This document shows, one piece after another, positions 7,277 to 7,357 of a stretch of DNA of 7,357 nt. The position numbers and the translations under genes were made by a program. The DNA lies in NCBI GenBank assembly GCA_026785865.1, contig JAJAZG010000109.1:1-7357 (forward strand), read 5' to 3'. Position 1 is the stretch's first letter. The number at the start of each line of letters is the position of its first letter. Below the pieces are notes generated by a model that had not been told where the DNA came from, did not search any database, and saw only the letters and a program-made list of their open reading frames with translations. The stretch is from Pseudanabaena sp. CAN_BIN31 (GTDB taxonomy: Bacteria > Cyanobacteriota > Cyanobacteriia > Pseudanabaenales > Pseudanabaenaceae).

Positions 7277-7283
7277 GAAAGGA
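7277..7283 (+). promoter_or_regulatory. Shine-Dalgarno sequence for the last gene
   Basis: GAAAGGA is complementary to the 16S rRNA tail and sits 7 bases before the ATG at 7291. It is the only strong ribosome binding site in the window, and it fixes the start of the last gene. Confidence 0.65.
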
Positions 7284-7290
7284 AATAGGA

Positions 7291-7357
7291 ATGATTGAAG
7301 TAAGAGACGAAGCGAAAAGGCTGTATAAAAAGACAGCAGAGAAACTGAAGGGAAGTG
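7291..7357 (+). CDS. Start of a gene, possibly an ISAzo13-type transposase, 3' partial
   Basis: Twenty-two codons are visible before the window ends. They read MIEVRDEAKRLYKKTAEKLKG and then Ser, a basic, helical N-terminus. A good Shine-Dalgarno sequence 7 bases upstream supports translation from this ATG. From memory, the pattern of a short helix followed by KLKGS resembles N-termini of cyanobacterial ISAzo13-type transposases, whose next segment is a helix-turn-helix DNA-binding region. The identification rests on about 20 residues and is tentative; another small DNA-binding protein is possible. The long non-coding leader before it would fit an element end. The transposase catalytic residues would lie beyond the window. 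Confidence 0.45.
   Translation, partial: MIEVRDEAKRLYKKTAEKLKGS

Larger units (their letters stand above)
6984..7290. other. 307-base stretch without a convincing gene; possible insertion-sequence left end
   Basis: No clear terminator follows the hydrolase. A nested inverted repeat is present: ATACTTT (7058-7064) with AAAGTAT (7076-7082), flanked outside by GTGAT (7055-7059) and ATCAC (7089-7093). An ATG at 7081 opens a 46-codon frame ending at 7221 that I do not believe. If the following gene is a transposase, the left terminal repeat of the element should lie in this stretch, but the right end is outside the window, so the boundary cannot be placed. Confidence 0.4.

Overview
The window looks like a filamentous cyanobacterium, possibly Pseudanabaena-like (inferred). 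Twelve intact copies of the HIP1 octamer GCGATCGC are scattered through the coding sequence. A heptameric short tandem repeat of the kind described from cyanobacterial genomes lies inside one gene, and recognisable ribosome binding sites are mostly absent. All genes are on the + strand.

Region 1 (3-4943) is the 3' part of one very large gene. It begins in the middle of a Cache sensor domain and continues through a membrane helix, two HAMP-like segments and a divergent chemoreceptor (MCP/PilJ-type) signalling domain. It ends with a tail of about 1,017 residues that is extremely acidic and Ser-rich. The true start lies upstream of the window; the GTG at 165 is an internal valine. The tail is the most unusual object here: it has only 13 Lys/Arg residues and two Lys/Arg-free runs of 348 and 255 residues. 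It contains one hydrophobic segment near its beginning and repeated acidic-hydrophobic motifs. A strong palindromic terminator (4960-5000) follows the stop codon.

Region 2 (5106-6983) is a probable two-gene unit. A 59-residue acidic helical protein of unknown function is followed 18 bases later by a complete CocE/NonD-type (peptidase S15-like) serine hydrolase. The hydrolase has a visible Ser-Asp-His triad and a C-terminal jelly-roll domain, and a degenerate heptamer repeat is translated in its inter-domain linker.

Region 3 (6984-7357) is 307 bases without a convincing gene, followed by the first 22 codons of a gene with a good Shine-Dalgarno sequence. Its N-terminus resembles cyanobacterial transposases, tentatively the ISAzo13 type, so an insertion sequence may begin in this interval.

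The receptor would sense a periplasmic ligand and signal through CheW/CheA-type partners, probably controlling type IV pilus phototaxis or chemotaxis. Nothing downstream of it in the window belongs to that pathway. The terminator separates it from the hydrolase pair, so no functional link between the two is implied.
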